Translations under genes and position numbers: made by a program | Source: Pseudomonadota bacterium | GTDB lineage: Bacteria; Pseudomonadota; Alphaproteobacteria; Sphingomonadales; Sphingomonadaceae | DNA: 64,000 nucleotides | Assembly (NCBI GenBank): GCA_023423655.1 | Contig: JAFAFE010000005.1 | Span: 1-64,000, forward strand | Direction of reading: 5' to 3' | Notes under the pieces: generated by a model | What the model was told of the DNA's origin: nothing | What the model saw: only the letters and a program-made list of their open reading frames with translations | Database searches by the model: none | Part shown: one piece after another, positions 1 to 7,591 of the stretch | Layout: every line of letters starts with the position of its first letter | Position numbering within the stretch: the stretch's first letter is position 1

Positions 1-60
1 CTGGATTTTCAGAGATGGCCATCTTTATGATGGCAGAGGAAACGCACCTGAGTGGTATCT

Positions 61-768
61 TCACGGGATGTGCTGATTTTCTGAACCGCTTATCACCCGA
101 TAGCCAACATGGTCACAAAAAAGCCAATGTAACTGGACAGTGCGGCCGCCGACGACTGATTGAGCGACCTGATCTTCACGGATTGCCATGCGGCGAGCGA
201 TTGAAAGCCAGTAGTGGATCGCCGCATGATGGACGTACCCAGTCTGCATGCGCGCGGCCATGTTGATGTGGCGATCGGTCATGTGGGGCGCCATCGTGTC
301 CAGGCCGATGAGTAGATTGCCATCGCCGAACGTTATTGCGGCCCCAAACAATGCACCGGGAATTCTGCACATGCCGTGTTCGACAATGCCGAGGAGCGCC
401 TTGAAGCCCACGGGAAGTGACGACCAGTCACGCTTGCTGTAGGCCAAGAGATCGATCGTCGCGGTCGACGCAATCCCTTCGTCGATCTCGTTCTGCATGA
501 AAACGATGAAGACCGCCGGCGTGAACCGTCGGTGCTCGACCTCGTTCTTCGCCGCTTGATAGATCATCATCCTGTGTTCCACGGGCATGACGCGGACAAA
601 CAGGTCGTACAATCGGATGATGAGCTGCATGATCCTGTCATCGGGATCGTGCTGTTGCCAGCGCAAGCAATGCTATATGCGATTGTAAAGCTGCTCTCGG
701 TCGGCGGGATCGAGATAGCCATCGATGAGCGCAGACGAGTCCGCGACGAGATCGTCAATCGTATCCAT
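61..768 (-). pseudogene. Conserved-looking hypothetical gene interrupted by an in-frame TAG
   Basis: An ATG at 766-768 opens a frame (MDTIDDLVAD...) of 31 codons that ends at an amber codon at 673-675. The same frame then stays open for about 203 codons to a TGA at 61-63. The second part alone could start at a TTG at 664-666. The continuity of the frame suggests one original protein of about 234 residues broken by one base change. The ATG lies only 5 bases after the stop codon of the HEPN reading frame upstream on the same strand, so the two look like a bicistronic pair. I recognise no domain; the product is a predicted soluble protein with several hydrophobic stretches. A functional TTG restart or amber readthrough cannot be excluded. 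Confidence 0.55.
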
Positions 769-773
769 CCAAC

Positions 774-1466
774 CTAATCAACGACCGGATAGTTCGGCAT
801 TGGCCACTCGTGCTGAGGATTGTCCATCATGAGATCGACGAAGATCGGTAGGAGACAGCCAAGGAGCGACGCTCCGCCCCTCACCTAGTCGCGATTGACA
901 TCGCTGTTCCAGGTCGCGCCGCCGTGCACCAGCTGATTTCGCAGGACGTACAGTCGATCGAACAGGATCGACAGGATCCGGACCGTGTCGTGCTCGCGCA
1001 GGGCGTGATTGATGGCAATGCGACCGCGCTCGAGCTGGTGCTCCCAGTCCTCGTAACCTGACACACCATTCTGATGTTGCCAGAAAGGGTGGTAGACATA
1101 GCGATTGTCGAGAAGAAGGCGGATTTCCTGACTGAACCGCTGCCAAACCGCGTCGTAGACACGGTGACGCCCATCGAACTTTACGAGCGTCGAGAAAAAC
1201 GATTGGAAGAGCCCACGTTCACCTTCCGGCGCTGAGCTGCTGGCCGAGGCTTCTACGTCACCGGCGTAGGCAGCGTTGAATCCGATCCACAGTAGGATGA
1301 AGCGAACGTCCTGGTCTTCCTGTTCTGCTTCGGCCCGTCGCAGCCACGATAGTGCGCGATGAACGCGAAGGGTCAACGGCGCTGAAAAGCCGCCGCGAAC
1401 CGCGCGCTGCTTCTCTTTCAAGGTTTCAGGATGGAGAGGATTGCCTGCCGGATATCGATAAACCAT
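774..1466 (-). pseudogene. HEPN-domain protein, interrupted near the C-terminus by an in-frame TAG
   Basis: The intact part (885-1466, 193 aa) begins MVYRYPAGNP and carries the HEPN signature RX4H as RNQLVH at residues 176-181, followed by HGGATW. HEPN proteins of this kind are predicted or proven RNases, often toxins or defence effectors. After the TAG at 885-887 the same frame remains open for 36 more codons to a TAG at 774-776 and reads as plausible protein (LLGCLLPIFVDLMMDNP), so the full-length form was probably about 230 residues. The truncated product still contains the RX4H motif and might be active. The gene just downstream on this strand is also broken by an amber codon. The HEPN call is from the motif and its surroundings only. 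Confidence 0.6.
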
Positions 1467-1503
1467 GCGCGCAACTTAGCGCGATGATTTGTTTCGGGAT
1501 AGT

Positions 1504-1767
1504 TTAAAGAACGTCTCGATGCGGCTTGTCCGCAATTGATCTGATCCACGCGTCGATTTCCTCCTCAACCCACACCGTGCACTTGGGACCGAGCGAGCGG
1601 GATTTGGGAAAGCGCCCTTCGCTCATCCGCTGATAGATAGCCGAACGACGCAGGCCGACCCGGTCGATGACCTCGGGCAGCCGCAAGAGCCGGGGCGGCG
1701 GAGGGCCTGGTGGCGAAGCCTGGTCAGCGCTTGCGCTGTCCTCGGAAAACTGAGGATGTGCATTCAT
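1504..1767 (-). CDS. AlpA-like helix-turn-helix regulator
   Basis: Predicted 87 aa protein with an N-terminal Pro/Ser-rich tail and a compact winged HTH of the AlpA/MerR-like type at about residues 28-80 (LLRLPEVIDRVGLRRSAIYQ, then a VEEEIDAWI helix). AlpA proteins are small DNA-binding regulators of prophages and integrative elements. The frame is open further upstream, but ATG 1765-1767 is preferred because a good Shine-Dalgarno (CAGGAGCG) lies just ahead of it. It lies downstream of the larger HTH gene on the same strand and may be co-transcribed with it. The target is unknown; control of transfer or excision is inference. Confidence 0.75.
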   Translation of the reverse strand: MNAHPQFSEDSASADQASPPGPPPPRLLRLPEVIDRVGLRRSAIYQRMSEGRFPKSRSLGPKCTVWVEEEIDAWIRSIADKPHRDVL

Positions 1768-1816
1768 GATCGCTCCTGTCGGGTCAATTTCTCGGTCCCC
1801 TCCGAGGTGAATTGGA

Positions 1817-2278
1817 TCAGCGCGGCAGCGCCATCGAAATGTCGCGGTTGGCAAAATCATCGATGTGCTTGGCAAGCATACGGGCAACGAGCTGCGAAGT
1901 GCCGTTCGCCCACCGGGGCCGCAAATCCTCGACGCGTCGCCCAAGGGTGCGTTCGAGCTGACCTGGCAAGGCCGTGAAGAAGTCCTCAAGAAACTCCCCC
2001 ATTTCGCTGCGCATCCATTCGCAGGCGAGATCCTCCTGACCAGCCAAGGCGAGGATCATGCTCGCGCGGGGAAAGGCGCCGCAGACATCGAGAACGCGCG
2101 CGGCTTCATCAAGGCCGATCGGCCGATCGCCGCGCATGACACGAAGCAGGGTCTCGCGGTGGATCCCGACTTCTCGAGCGATCTGGTGCTTGGGCTTGTC
2201 AGACGACTCGATTGCATGGGCAAGAATGTGCGCGAGGCTGGTGTTGGCTTCGCCTCGGAATGGCGCGGGCTGATGCAT
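1817..2278 (-). CDS. Helix-turn-helix transcriptional regulator, divergent from the transfer operon
   Basis: Predicted 153 aa protein starting MHQPAPFRGE at ATG 2276-2278, preceded by GGAG. Residues about 12-65 form an XRE-like HTH (HQIAREVGIHRETLLRVMRG). The C-terminal half (MRSEMGEFLEDFFTALPGQL...) is not a domain I know. It is transcribed away from traA, with a 348 bp divergent region between them that contains palindromic sites. It is a reasonable candidate for a local regulator of the transfer operon. The reading frame runs upstream to 2386, but the ATG with the ribosome site fits better. Confidence 0.7.
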   Translation of the reverse strand: MHQPAPFRGEANTSLAHILAHAIESSDKPKHQIAREVGIHRETLLRVMRGDRPIGLDEAARVLDVCGAFPRASMILALAGQEDLACEWMRSEMGEFLEDFFTALPGQLERTLGRRVEDLRPRWANGTSQLVARMLAKHIDDFANRDISMALPR

Positions 2279-2372
2279 CGACAAAAACTCCAACGATGAG
2301 GAACTGAGTCGTAGCCATATCGCGCGCGATCGATGTAGGAAAATGAAAAGAACATTTGCGGAACATCTCGTT

Positions 2373-2394
2373 TCTAGGCGAATCATCCCCTAGA
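2373..2394. promoter_or_regulatory. Candidate operator TCTAGG-N10-CCTAGA
   Basis: A perfect 6-bp inverted repeat (TCTAGG at 2373-2378, CCTAGA at 2389-2394) separated by 10 bases. The same half-sites with a 9-base spacer occur upstream of the S24 repressor at 41597-41617. That suggests a shared operator. Binding by that repressor is inference. Confidence 0.45.
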
Positions 2395-2545
2395 CCCGAG
2401 TCGCCGACAATCACCGCCGCCCCTGTCGGGATTCGTCGACGTTGATTACGAGATAGCGCGCTGTTTCTGCACATTATCGCCGACGCCGGCCAATTGATGC
2501 GTCCATATCCGTCCGCCACTTCAGCCCCAGCGGCAATCCGACTTT

Positions 2546-2564
2546 CCTACATCGATTTCCTAGA
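2546..2564. promoter_or_regulatory. Candidate degenerate operator upstream of traA
   Basis: CCTAC, then ATCGATTT, then CCTAGA (2559-2564). The core ATCGATTTCCTAGA closely matches ATCGAATTTCCTAGA at 41603-41617 beside the S24 repressor. It sits about 60 bases ahead of the pilin start, where a repressor could block the transfer promoter. One half-site is imperfect, so this is tentative. Confidence 0.35.
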
Positions 2565-2626
2565 TGCATGTGCAACACACAGCGAACGAAAGAACGCTGG
2601 GTTCACCCCTCCAGATGGAGCTCCAT

Positions 2627-2971
2627 ATGCAGTCTCTCACCCTCTCCCGGCGTTCCGGCGCCATTGATCACAACCCCTCGAAGTTCGGGCGGGCCATGAC
2701 CATTGCAGTACCGCTTGCGGTCGCAGCACTGACCGCCAGCGCTGCCTACGCTGGCGCCGACACGACCTTCACCCCTGCCCTCACGAAATTCACGGATTTC
2801 CTCGAAGGCTCGGGCGGCAAGATCATCACCGTCCTCAGCCTTGCAGGCGGCCTCATCGGTCTCGCCTCGGGCCGGTTCTCGCTCGGACAGGTCGCTGTTC
2901 CTGTCGGTGTCGGCATCGGCGTCGGCACGGGTGTTCCGATCGTCACCTCGGTCGTCACCGCGGTCATCTGA
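2627..2971 (+). CDS. traA: Conjugative pilin (TraA / TrbC-VirB2-like)
   Basis: Predicted 114 aa prepilin. It has a long basic N-terminus, a hydrophobic signal segment (MTIAVPLAVAALTASAAYA) and likely signal-peptidase cleavage after Ala42, giving a mature pilin of about 72 residues. The mature part has two hydrophobic helices (IITVLSLAGGLIGLASG and VAVPVGVGIGVGTG...) with a short basic/polar loop between, the usual shape of F and VirB2 pilins. ATG 2627 is chosen because GGAG sits 6 bases before it; ATG 2615 is the alternative. It is the first gene of the transfer operon, immediately ahead of traL, the same order as F-type systems. Subunits would be extracted from the inner membrane into the pilus. 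Confidence 0.85.
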   Translation: MQSLTLSRRSGAIDHNPSKFGRAMTIAVPLAVAALTASAAYAGADTTFTPALTKFTDFLEGSGGKIITVLSLAGGLIGLASGRFSLGQVAVPVGVGIGVGTGVPIVTSVVTAVI

Positions 2972-2997
2972 CGCATCGGACGGGAAGGCGCGTCGCC

Positions 2998-3285
2998 ATG
3001 GCAGACCCATATATCATCCCGCGTCGGCTCGACGATCCGGAGCTCATCGGCTTCTGGACCATCGACGAGTTCGCCGGGATGCTCATCCCCTTCACCTGGG
3101 GGATCCTCAGCCAGCATATCTTTATCGGCATCATCGTTGCCTTCGGCGCCTGGTTCGCGCTGCGAAAGGCAAAAGCAGGACGCGCCAGCTCCTGGGTAGC
3201 CCATGCCGCCTATTGGTATCTGCCGGCCGGATTGCTGGGCCTGAAATCGACGCCGCCTTCCCACTGCCGCCTGCTTGCCGGTTGA
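2998..3285 (+). CDS. traL: Type IV conjugative transfer protein TraL
   Basis: Predicted 95 aa inner-membrane protein. It has the TraL pattern: a polar N-terminus (IPRRLDDPELIGFWTIDE), a long hydrophobic region at about residues 27-55 and a second short hydrophobic segment near the end (YWYLPAGLLGL). TraL is required for F-type pilus assembly. It sits between the pilin and traE as in F and related plasmids. The start at ATG 2998 follows the TraA stop by 26 bases. Confidence 0.85.
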   Translation: MADPYIIPRRLDDPELIGFWTIDEFAGMLIPFTWGILSQHIFIGIIVAFGAWFALRKAKAGRASSWVAHAAYWYLPAGLLGLKSTPPSHCRLLAG

Positions 3286-3297
3286 GGGGAGATATCC

Positions 3298-3870
3298 ATG
3301 TTTGCAGACATTTCACACGAGCGTCAGCAGTCGTTGCTGCGCCAGCGCAACCTCTTTGCGCTCACCAGCGCCGGGCTCGGCATTGCGCTTGTCGTCGCCG
3401 TCAGCCTTGCCGCCACCCGCGACCGCGAAGTCGTGCTCCTGCCAACGCTCCCCAAGCAGCTCACTGTCAGCAGCGCGGGGGTCGAGGCCGACTATCTCGA
3501 ACTCGTGACCCGCGATGCCGCGCTCGTCTTGCTCAATCGCAGCCCCGAAGGGCTCGACTACTGGATGGACGAGATCCTGAAGCTCGCCGATCCGGCAAGC
3601 TACGGGCGCCTCAAGGCCGATCTCGTCCGGATTGTCGAGGAGCAGCGGGGTTCGGATGTCACCCAGGCCTTCGTCATCCGGTCGATGACCGTCGACCCCA
3701 AGGGGCTGACTTCCGATGTGACGGGCACGCTCAAGACCTTTGTCGGCGCCCAGGTCATCGCGAGCGACGAACGCCGTTTCCGCTTCAACTGGACCTACCG
3801 GGGCCTGCGTCTCGCACTGTCAGGCTTCAGCCAGTTGCCCCCCAAAGACCCAACGAAGGAGGCCCAGTAA
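3298..3870 (+). CDS. traE: Type IV conjugative transfer protein TraE (VirB5/VirB8-region pilus assembly)
   Basis: Predicted 190 aa bitopic inner-membrane protein. It has a short cytoplasmic head, one transmembrane segment (FALTSAGLGIALVVAVSLAA, about residues 20-39) and a periplasmic domain typical of TraE (ending RFNWTYRGLRLALSGF). TraE is the F-system counterpart of VirB8 and helps assemble the secretion channel. It lies 12 bases after traL, and its TAA stop overlaps the ATG of traK by one base. Confidence 0.88.
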   Translation: MFADISHERQQSLLRQRNLFALTSAGLGIALVVAVSLAATRDREVVLLPTLPKQLTVSSAGVEADYLELVTRDAALVLLNRSPEGLDYWMDEILKLADPASYGRLKADLVRIVEEQRGSDVTQAFVIRSMTVDPKGLTSDVTGTLKTFVGAQVIASDERRFRFNWTYRGLRLALSGFSQLPPKDPTKEAQ

Positions 3871-4628
3871 TGGCTTACCGACGCAAGACGCGCGCGTGGA
3901 GCCTGGCTCTTTGCGCCAGTACCATTCTCGCATTTTCAGGGAGCGGCGCGCAGGCCGCCGACCAGTTCAAACAGGCTGCAGACGGAGCGAGCATCGAATG
4001 CGCCGTGTCGGCCCGCGAGCTGACGCGCTTCGCGCTCGTCGACGATCAGTTTGCCAGCGTTTCGAAGATCTCGACCGGCACGCCCTACAACGATTTTGCG
4101 GTCACCAACGAACCGCTGCGCGGGGACATTTATGTGTCGGTGCCGGAGACCTATGCGGCCCGGTCGATCAGTTTCTTCGCCACGACCAAGAAGGGCTTCG
4201 TCTACAAGGTTTCCTGCCAGGTCGAGCCTGTCCCGGCAGTGCAAGTCTTCATCACCAACCCCGCGATCGCGACAAACAAGGCATCTGGCTGGGAAAGCGA
4301 AACGCCGCTGGAGACGAGCGCAGTGCGGCTGATCCAGGCCATGGCCAATGACCGGACGGTTGATGGCTTTGAAGTCAGGCAATCCGCCGCCCTTCCGGCA
4401 CGGGTCGGCGATCTCGAGATCCAGCTCATCGCCGATTACCGCGGCAGCGCGCTCGCCGGAAAGGTCATCCGCCTGGCGAACCGTAGTCGCAAGCCACTGA
4501 CGCTTGCCGAAGCGGATCTCGCGTCCTCCCAGACACTCGCAATCTCGATCGCCCAGCCCACTCTCAAATCGGGAGAAAGCACGGTCGCCTTCATCGTCGG
4601 TTCGAACGGAGGGTTGGGCCATGACTGA
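3870..4628 (+). CDS. traK: Type-F secretin TraK (VirB9-like)
   Basis: Predicted 252 aa protein. It has an N-terminal signal peptide (WSLALCASTILAFSGSGAQA) and then a periplasmic/outer-membrane-associated domain. TraK is the VirB9-like component of the outer-membrane core complex and pairs with TraV and TraB. The start is ATG 3870, which overlaps the TraE stop; the reading frame itself is open much further upstream, but that part is antisense-like shadow sequence over traA-traE. The last 8 bases overlap the start of traB, consistent with translational coupling. Confidence 0.87.
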   Translation: MAYRRKTRAWSLALCASTILAFSGSGAQAADQFKQAADGASIECAVSARELTRFALVDDQFASVSKISTGTPYNDFAVTNEPLRGDIYVSVPETYAARSISFFATTKKGFVYKVSCQVEPVPAVQVFITNPAIATNKASGWESETPLETSAVRLIQAMANDRTVDGFEVRQSAALPARVGDLEIQLIADYRGSALAGKVIRLANRSRKPLTLAEADLASSQTLAISIAQPTLKSGESTVAFIVGSNGGLGHD

Positions 4629-5955
4629 TGCTCCCTCGATCTCAACCCCGGTACAGGCCGATCCGGCATCGCCGTCGCCAGTAACCAGCCTCAACGCGAA
4701 GACCGCACGGCGGCAGAAGCTTCTGCTTGGCTCCCTGGGCGCACTCGCGCTTGTCGGCGGCAGCTGGTTCATCCTGGGCGGGGACGACAGCGCAAAGAGC
4801 GATGATCCCACCGCCGCGCAGACCATCGACACGGCAGGGCTCATCAATCGCGACCTTTCGCAGCGCGAGTTCGTCGCGACTTACGGCAACCGTCTCGATG
4901 CCGTGACCCGCGAGCAAAAGGCCATGAAGGATGCGAGCCTCCCGCGCGAGGAAATCGAATCCCAGCTGGCCGCACTCAAGGCGGAAAACCAGGCGATGCG
5001 CGTCGACGGCCAGGCCGCAATCGATGCGATCTCCGCTGAGAATGCGGATCTCAAGTCGCGCCTTGCCAGCCAGGCCGCACCGGCAGCCGCAAGCCTGCCG
5101 CCACCGGCCTATGGCCCGCAGGCGGGTGGCTACGATGCGCGCGGTCGGCCGCTTCAGCCTGCACCTGCGGGTGCTGCGCTGGGCGCGAGCGAAACGGGCC
5201 TGCCCGGTCCCGGTGAAGTCAAACTCATGAGCTTCACCTCCGACAAGGCAGGAGCCAGTGGCCTTAGGGCAGCACGCCCGGAAGCGCCGCCGGTGGTGGT
5301 CGAGGATTCGCCGGACTATCTCCCTCCCAATTCCTATGCTCCTGCCAAGGTCATCGTCGGCGTCGATGCGTCGGCGGGCGTCGCGAGCCAAACCGATCCG
5401 CTGCCCGTCGTGCTGCGCATTACCGGTCCGGCGCGATCGGTCATGCAGAACGGCAAGGTTCTGACCACGCGGCTTCAGGGCTGCATCGTCAATGGCGCAG
5501 CGCGCGGCGATCTCTCGTCCGAAAAGGTTTACGTGAAGCTGGCGCGGATGACCTGCGACCAGCCCGGCGGGCGCGTCGCGGTGAGCGAGGTCAAAGGCTT
5601 CATCAGCTTTGCTGGAAAATCGGGCGTGCGTGGCCGTGTCGTCAGCCGCGAGGGCAGCCTTGTCAGCCAGGCTCTGCTTGCCGGGATTGTCGGCGGGTTC
5701 GGGCGCGGCTTTTCGGCGAACGCCAACAGCGTCTTCTCCGGCGTCACGACCAATGCCGATGGCACCCGCTCGAAGCTCTCTGCCGGCGACATCCTCGGCG
5801 GTGGGCTCGGCCAGGGCGCTGCCGATGCCGCCGATACGGTCAGCAAATATCTGATCGAGCGCGCCGAACAATACCAACCCGTCGTCGAGATGCCGACCGG
5901 CATCGATGTCGAGATCGTCTTCCTCGACGGCGTCTACGTGAGGAACTCCCAATGA
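4621..5955 (+). CDS. traB: Conjugal transfer protein TraB (VirB10-like)
   Basis: Predicted 444 aa protein. It has a cytoplasmic N-terminus, one transmembrane helix at about residues 35-52 (LLLGSLGALALVGGSWFIL), a coiled-coil stretch (REEIESQLAALKAENQAM), a proline-rich region and a C-terminal VirB10/TraB domain (about 230-444). TraB spans both membranes and links the energy-coupling inner complex to the TraK/TraV outer core. ATG 4621 overlaps the end of traK. Its TGA overlaps the ATG of the next gene (ATGA). Confidence 0.9.
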   Translation: MTDAPSISTPVQADPASPSPVTSLNAKTARRQKLLLGSLGALALVGGSWFILGGDDSAKSDDPTAAQTIDTAGLINRDLSQREFVATYGNRLDAVTREQKAMKDASLPREEIESQLAALKAENQAMRVDGQAAIDAISAENADLKSRLASQAAPAAASLPPPAYGPQAGGYDARGRPLQPAPAGAALGASETGLPGPGEVKLMSFTSDKAGASGLRAARPEAPPVVVEDSPDYLPPNSYAPAKVIVGVDASAGVASQTDPLPVVLRITGPARSVMQNGKVLTTRLQGCIVNGAARGDLSSEKVYVKLARMTCDQPGGRVAVSEVKGFISFAGKSGVRGRVVSREGSLVSQALLAGIVGGFGRGFSANANSVFSGVTTNADGTRSKLSAGDILGGGLGQGAADAADTVSKYLIERAEQYQPVVEMPTGIDVEIVFLDGVYVRNSQ

Positions 5956-6842
5956 CCCCCGCCACAAATGATCCAACCCCCACCAAGCCGCGGCGCTGGC
6001 TGCGATCGGTGGCGACCGTTGCTGCCGTCGTCGCCCTGTCAGCCGCAACGGGTTGGGGCGTGGCCAGCCTCGCCTCCTCGGCACAGGCTCCCGACACGGC
6101 AAAGGTGCGCGCCGCGCTCAAGCTGCGCCTCCCGAAGACGCCGATCGACGCCATCACCTGCGATGGCCTTGGCGGCCTGTGCGAAGTCGCCTCAAAATCG
6201 ACGCTGTTCTACGTCGATCGCGCGGCCAAATATCTGGTGATCGGGCGCATCTACGACATGGAGGCGCGGCAAGACCTGACGGCAGCCCGTCTCCTCGCAC
6301 TCAACCCAGACTTGCTGGCTGCTGGTGCTGCACGGCCGAGCAATGCCAACGAAGAAAGTCAGTCCGCCCCGCGCGCCGCCCCACAGACGGTATCGCTCGC
6401 CGGCCTGCCCGCGAACGGCGCGATCACCTGGGGACCAGCCAACGGCCCCAAGGTCGTCGTCTTCTCCGATTTCCACTGCGGCTACTGCAAGAAGCTCGAA
6501 GCCGAACTGAAGGCGATCGGCGCGCGCGTCGAGGAGCGGCCTATTTCGATCTTCGGGGCCAACAGCCGCCGCGATGCCGAACGGGTGCTTTGCTCGCCGC
6601 GCCCCGATGTGTCGCTGCACATGGCCTATTCGGGTCTCGCCCTCGCCAATCCGAAGCCGTGCGACACGAGCGGGCTCGATGCCAACGAAGCCTTTGCCAA
6701 GGCCCATGGCTTGAACGGCACGCCGGTGATCGTGCGCCCGTCGGACGGCGCGATCCTTGAAGGGTATCGCCCGGCTTCCGTGCTCCGCGAATTCCTCAAG
6801 CCCGCAAAAGCGGCTGCCCCCGTTCCGGCCAAGAAAGGATAA
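5952..6842 (+). CDS. DsbC-like thiol:disulfide isomerase of the transfer operon
   Basis: Predicted 296 aa periplasmic protein. It has an N-terminal signal anchor (VATVAAVVALSAATGWGVA), a DsbC/G-type dimerisation region and a thioredoxin fold with the redox motif CGYC at about residues 176-179 and a cis-proline region (LNGTPVIV). Such DsbC homologues commonly sit beside traB/traV in F-type clusters. They are thought to fold the cysteine-rich transfer proteins, here probably TraN, TraU and TraH. It is translationally coupled to traB by an ATGA overlap. The C-terminal tail is Ala/Lys-rich. Confidence 0.88.
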   Translation: MTPATNDPTPTKPRRWLRSVATVAAVVALSAATGWGVASLASSAQAPDTAKVRAALKLRLPKTPIDAITCDGLGGLCEVASKSTLFYVDRAAKYLVIGRIYDMEARQDLTAARLLALNPDLLAAGAARPSNANEESQSAPRAAPQTVSLAGLPANGAITWGPANGPKVVVFSDFHCGYCKKLEAELKAIGARVEERPISIFGANSRRDAERVLCSPRPDVSLHMAYSGLALANPKPCDTSGLDANEAFAKAHGLNGTPVIVRPSDGAILEGYRPASVLREFLKPAKAAAPVPAKKG

Positions 6843-6847
6843 TCGTC

Positions 6848-7591
6848 ATGGGATTTTCCCACCGTATTCTCGCCTCTGTCTGCCTTGCCGTGCTGACCAG
6901 CGGCTGCGCCACTTTCGGCACCAATATCGAAGGTGATTTCACCTGCCGTGCTCCCAAGGGCGACTGCGCCCCCAGCCAGGTGATCGATGCCCGCGCAACC
7001 AAGGATTTGTCCGCGACCGGACCGGTCCATGACGGTCTGCGTCCCCCTGTTTCCGTCGCATCCGGCGATCAGGACCGCACCTCCGAGCGTACGCTCAGGA
7101 TCGTCTTTCCGGCCCATATCGATGAGACCGGAACGCTGCACGATGATGCGGTTGCCTGGGCTGTCGTCGAAAATCCGCGCTGGGCCGCAGAACTGCGCCG
7201 CAAGGCAGGCGAGGATAACGCCCCGCCGTTGATGCGGCAGCTCAGGCGCCAGCTGAAGGCCGCACAGGCCAAGAGCGATCTCCTCAACGAAGTCACTACC
7301 CTTCCCACGGCCGAACAGTCCGAAGCCGAGACCTTCGATCTCGGTCAGCCCTTTCAGCCTTCGTCCTCGCTCGAGGACATCCCCTCTGCCTCGCCGCTGG
7401 TCCTCCCCTCCACGGCGCGCGAGGCGGTTGCCGGTGCGAGCGCACCGGCGGTCGAGGGGTTCGACATGGCGCAGCCCCCGCATGATCGAACCCCTCGGCC
7501 CTCGGCTAACAAGGCCCCGCTGATTTTCCCGACCATCGAGGCAATCGAGGCTACCAAGAACGCCGCCAAGGCACAGAAGGAGCCCAAGTGA
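6848..7591 (+). CDS. traV: Outer-membrane lipoprotein TraV
   Basis: Predicted 247 aa protein. It has a lipoprotein signal peptide whose lipobox is LTSGC (lipidated Cys20), then a further Cys pair (CRAPKGDC) typical of TraV. The rest is Pro/Ser-rich and low in structure. TraV is the VirB7-like lipoprotein that anchors the TraK ring in the outer membrane. It follows the DsbC-like gene by 5 bases, and its stop overlaps the ATG of traC by one base. Confidence 0.85.
   Translation: MGFSHRILASVCLAVLTSGCATFGTNIEGDFTCRAPKGDCAPSQVIDARATKDLSATGPVHDGLRPPVSVASGDQDRTSERTLRIVFPAHIDETGTLHDDAVAWAVVENPRWAAELRRKAGEDNAPPLMRQLRRQLKAAQAKSDLLNEVTTLPTAEQSEAETFDLGQPFQPSSSLEDIPSASPLVLPSTAREAVAGASAPAVEGFDMAQPPHDRTPRPSANKAPLIFPTIEAIEATKNAAKAQKEPK

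Larger units (their letters stand above)
2279..2626. promoter_or_regulatory. Divergent control region between the HTH regulator and the transfer operon
   Basis: No convincing gene lies here. The region separates the minus-strand HTH gene from the plus-strand pilin gene and must hold the promoter of the long transfer operon. It contains one TCTAGG-N10-CCTAGA inverted repeat and a second, weaker site about 60 bases ahead of traA, described separately. No clear -10/-35 pair could be assigned by eye. Confidence 0.55.

Noticed and set aside
2893..2960. Short GTCGG-rich repetitive stretch, considered as a direct repeat array
   Set aside because: It encodes the Gly/Val-rich helix of the pilin; the repetition follows from codon use.
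2841..3869. Long upstream extension of the traK frame
   Set aside because: It overlaps traA, traL and traE in another frame and is Arg/Ser-rich; the ATG at 3870 with signal peptide is the real start.
4642..6102. 486-codon minus-strand open frame opposite traB and the dsbC-like gene
   Set aside because: It is antisense to two clear genes, has Arg/Gly/Asp-biased shadow composition and no ribosome site or domain.
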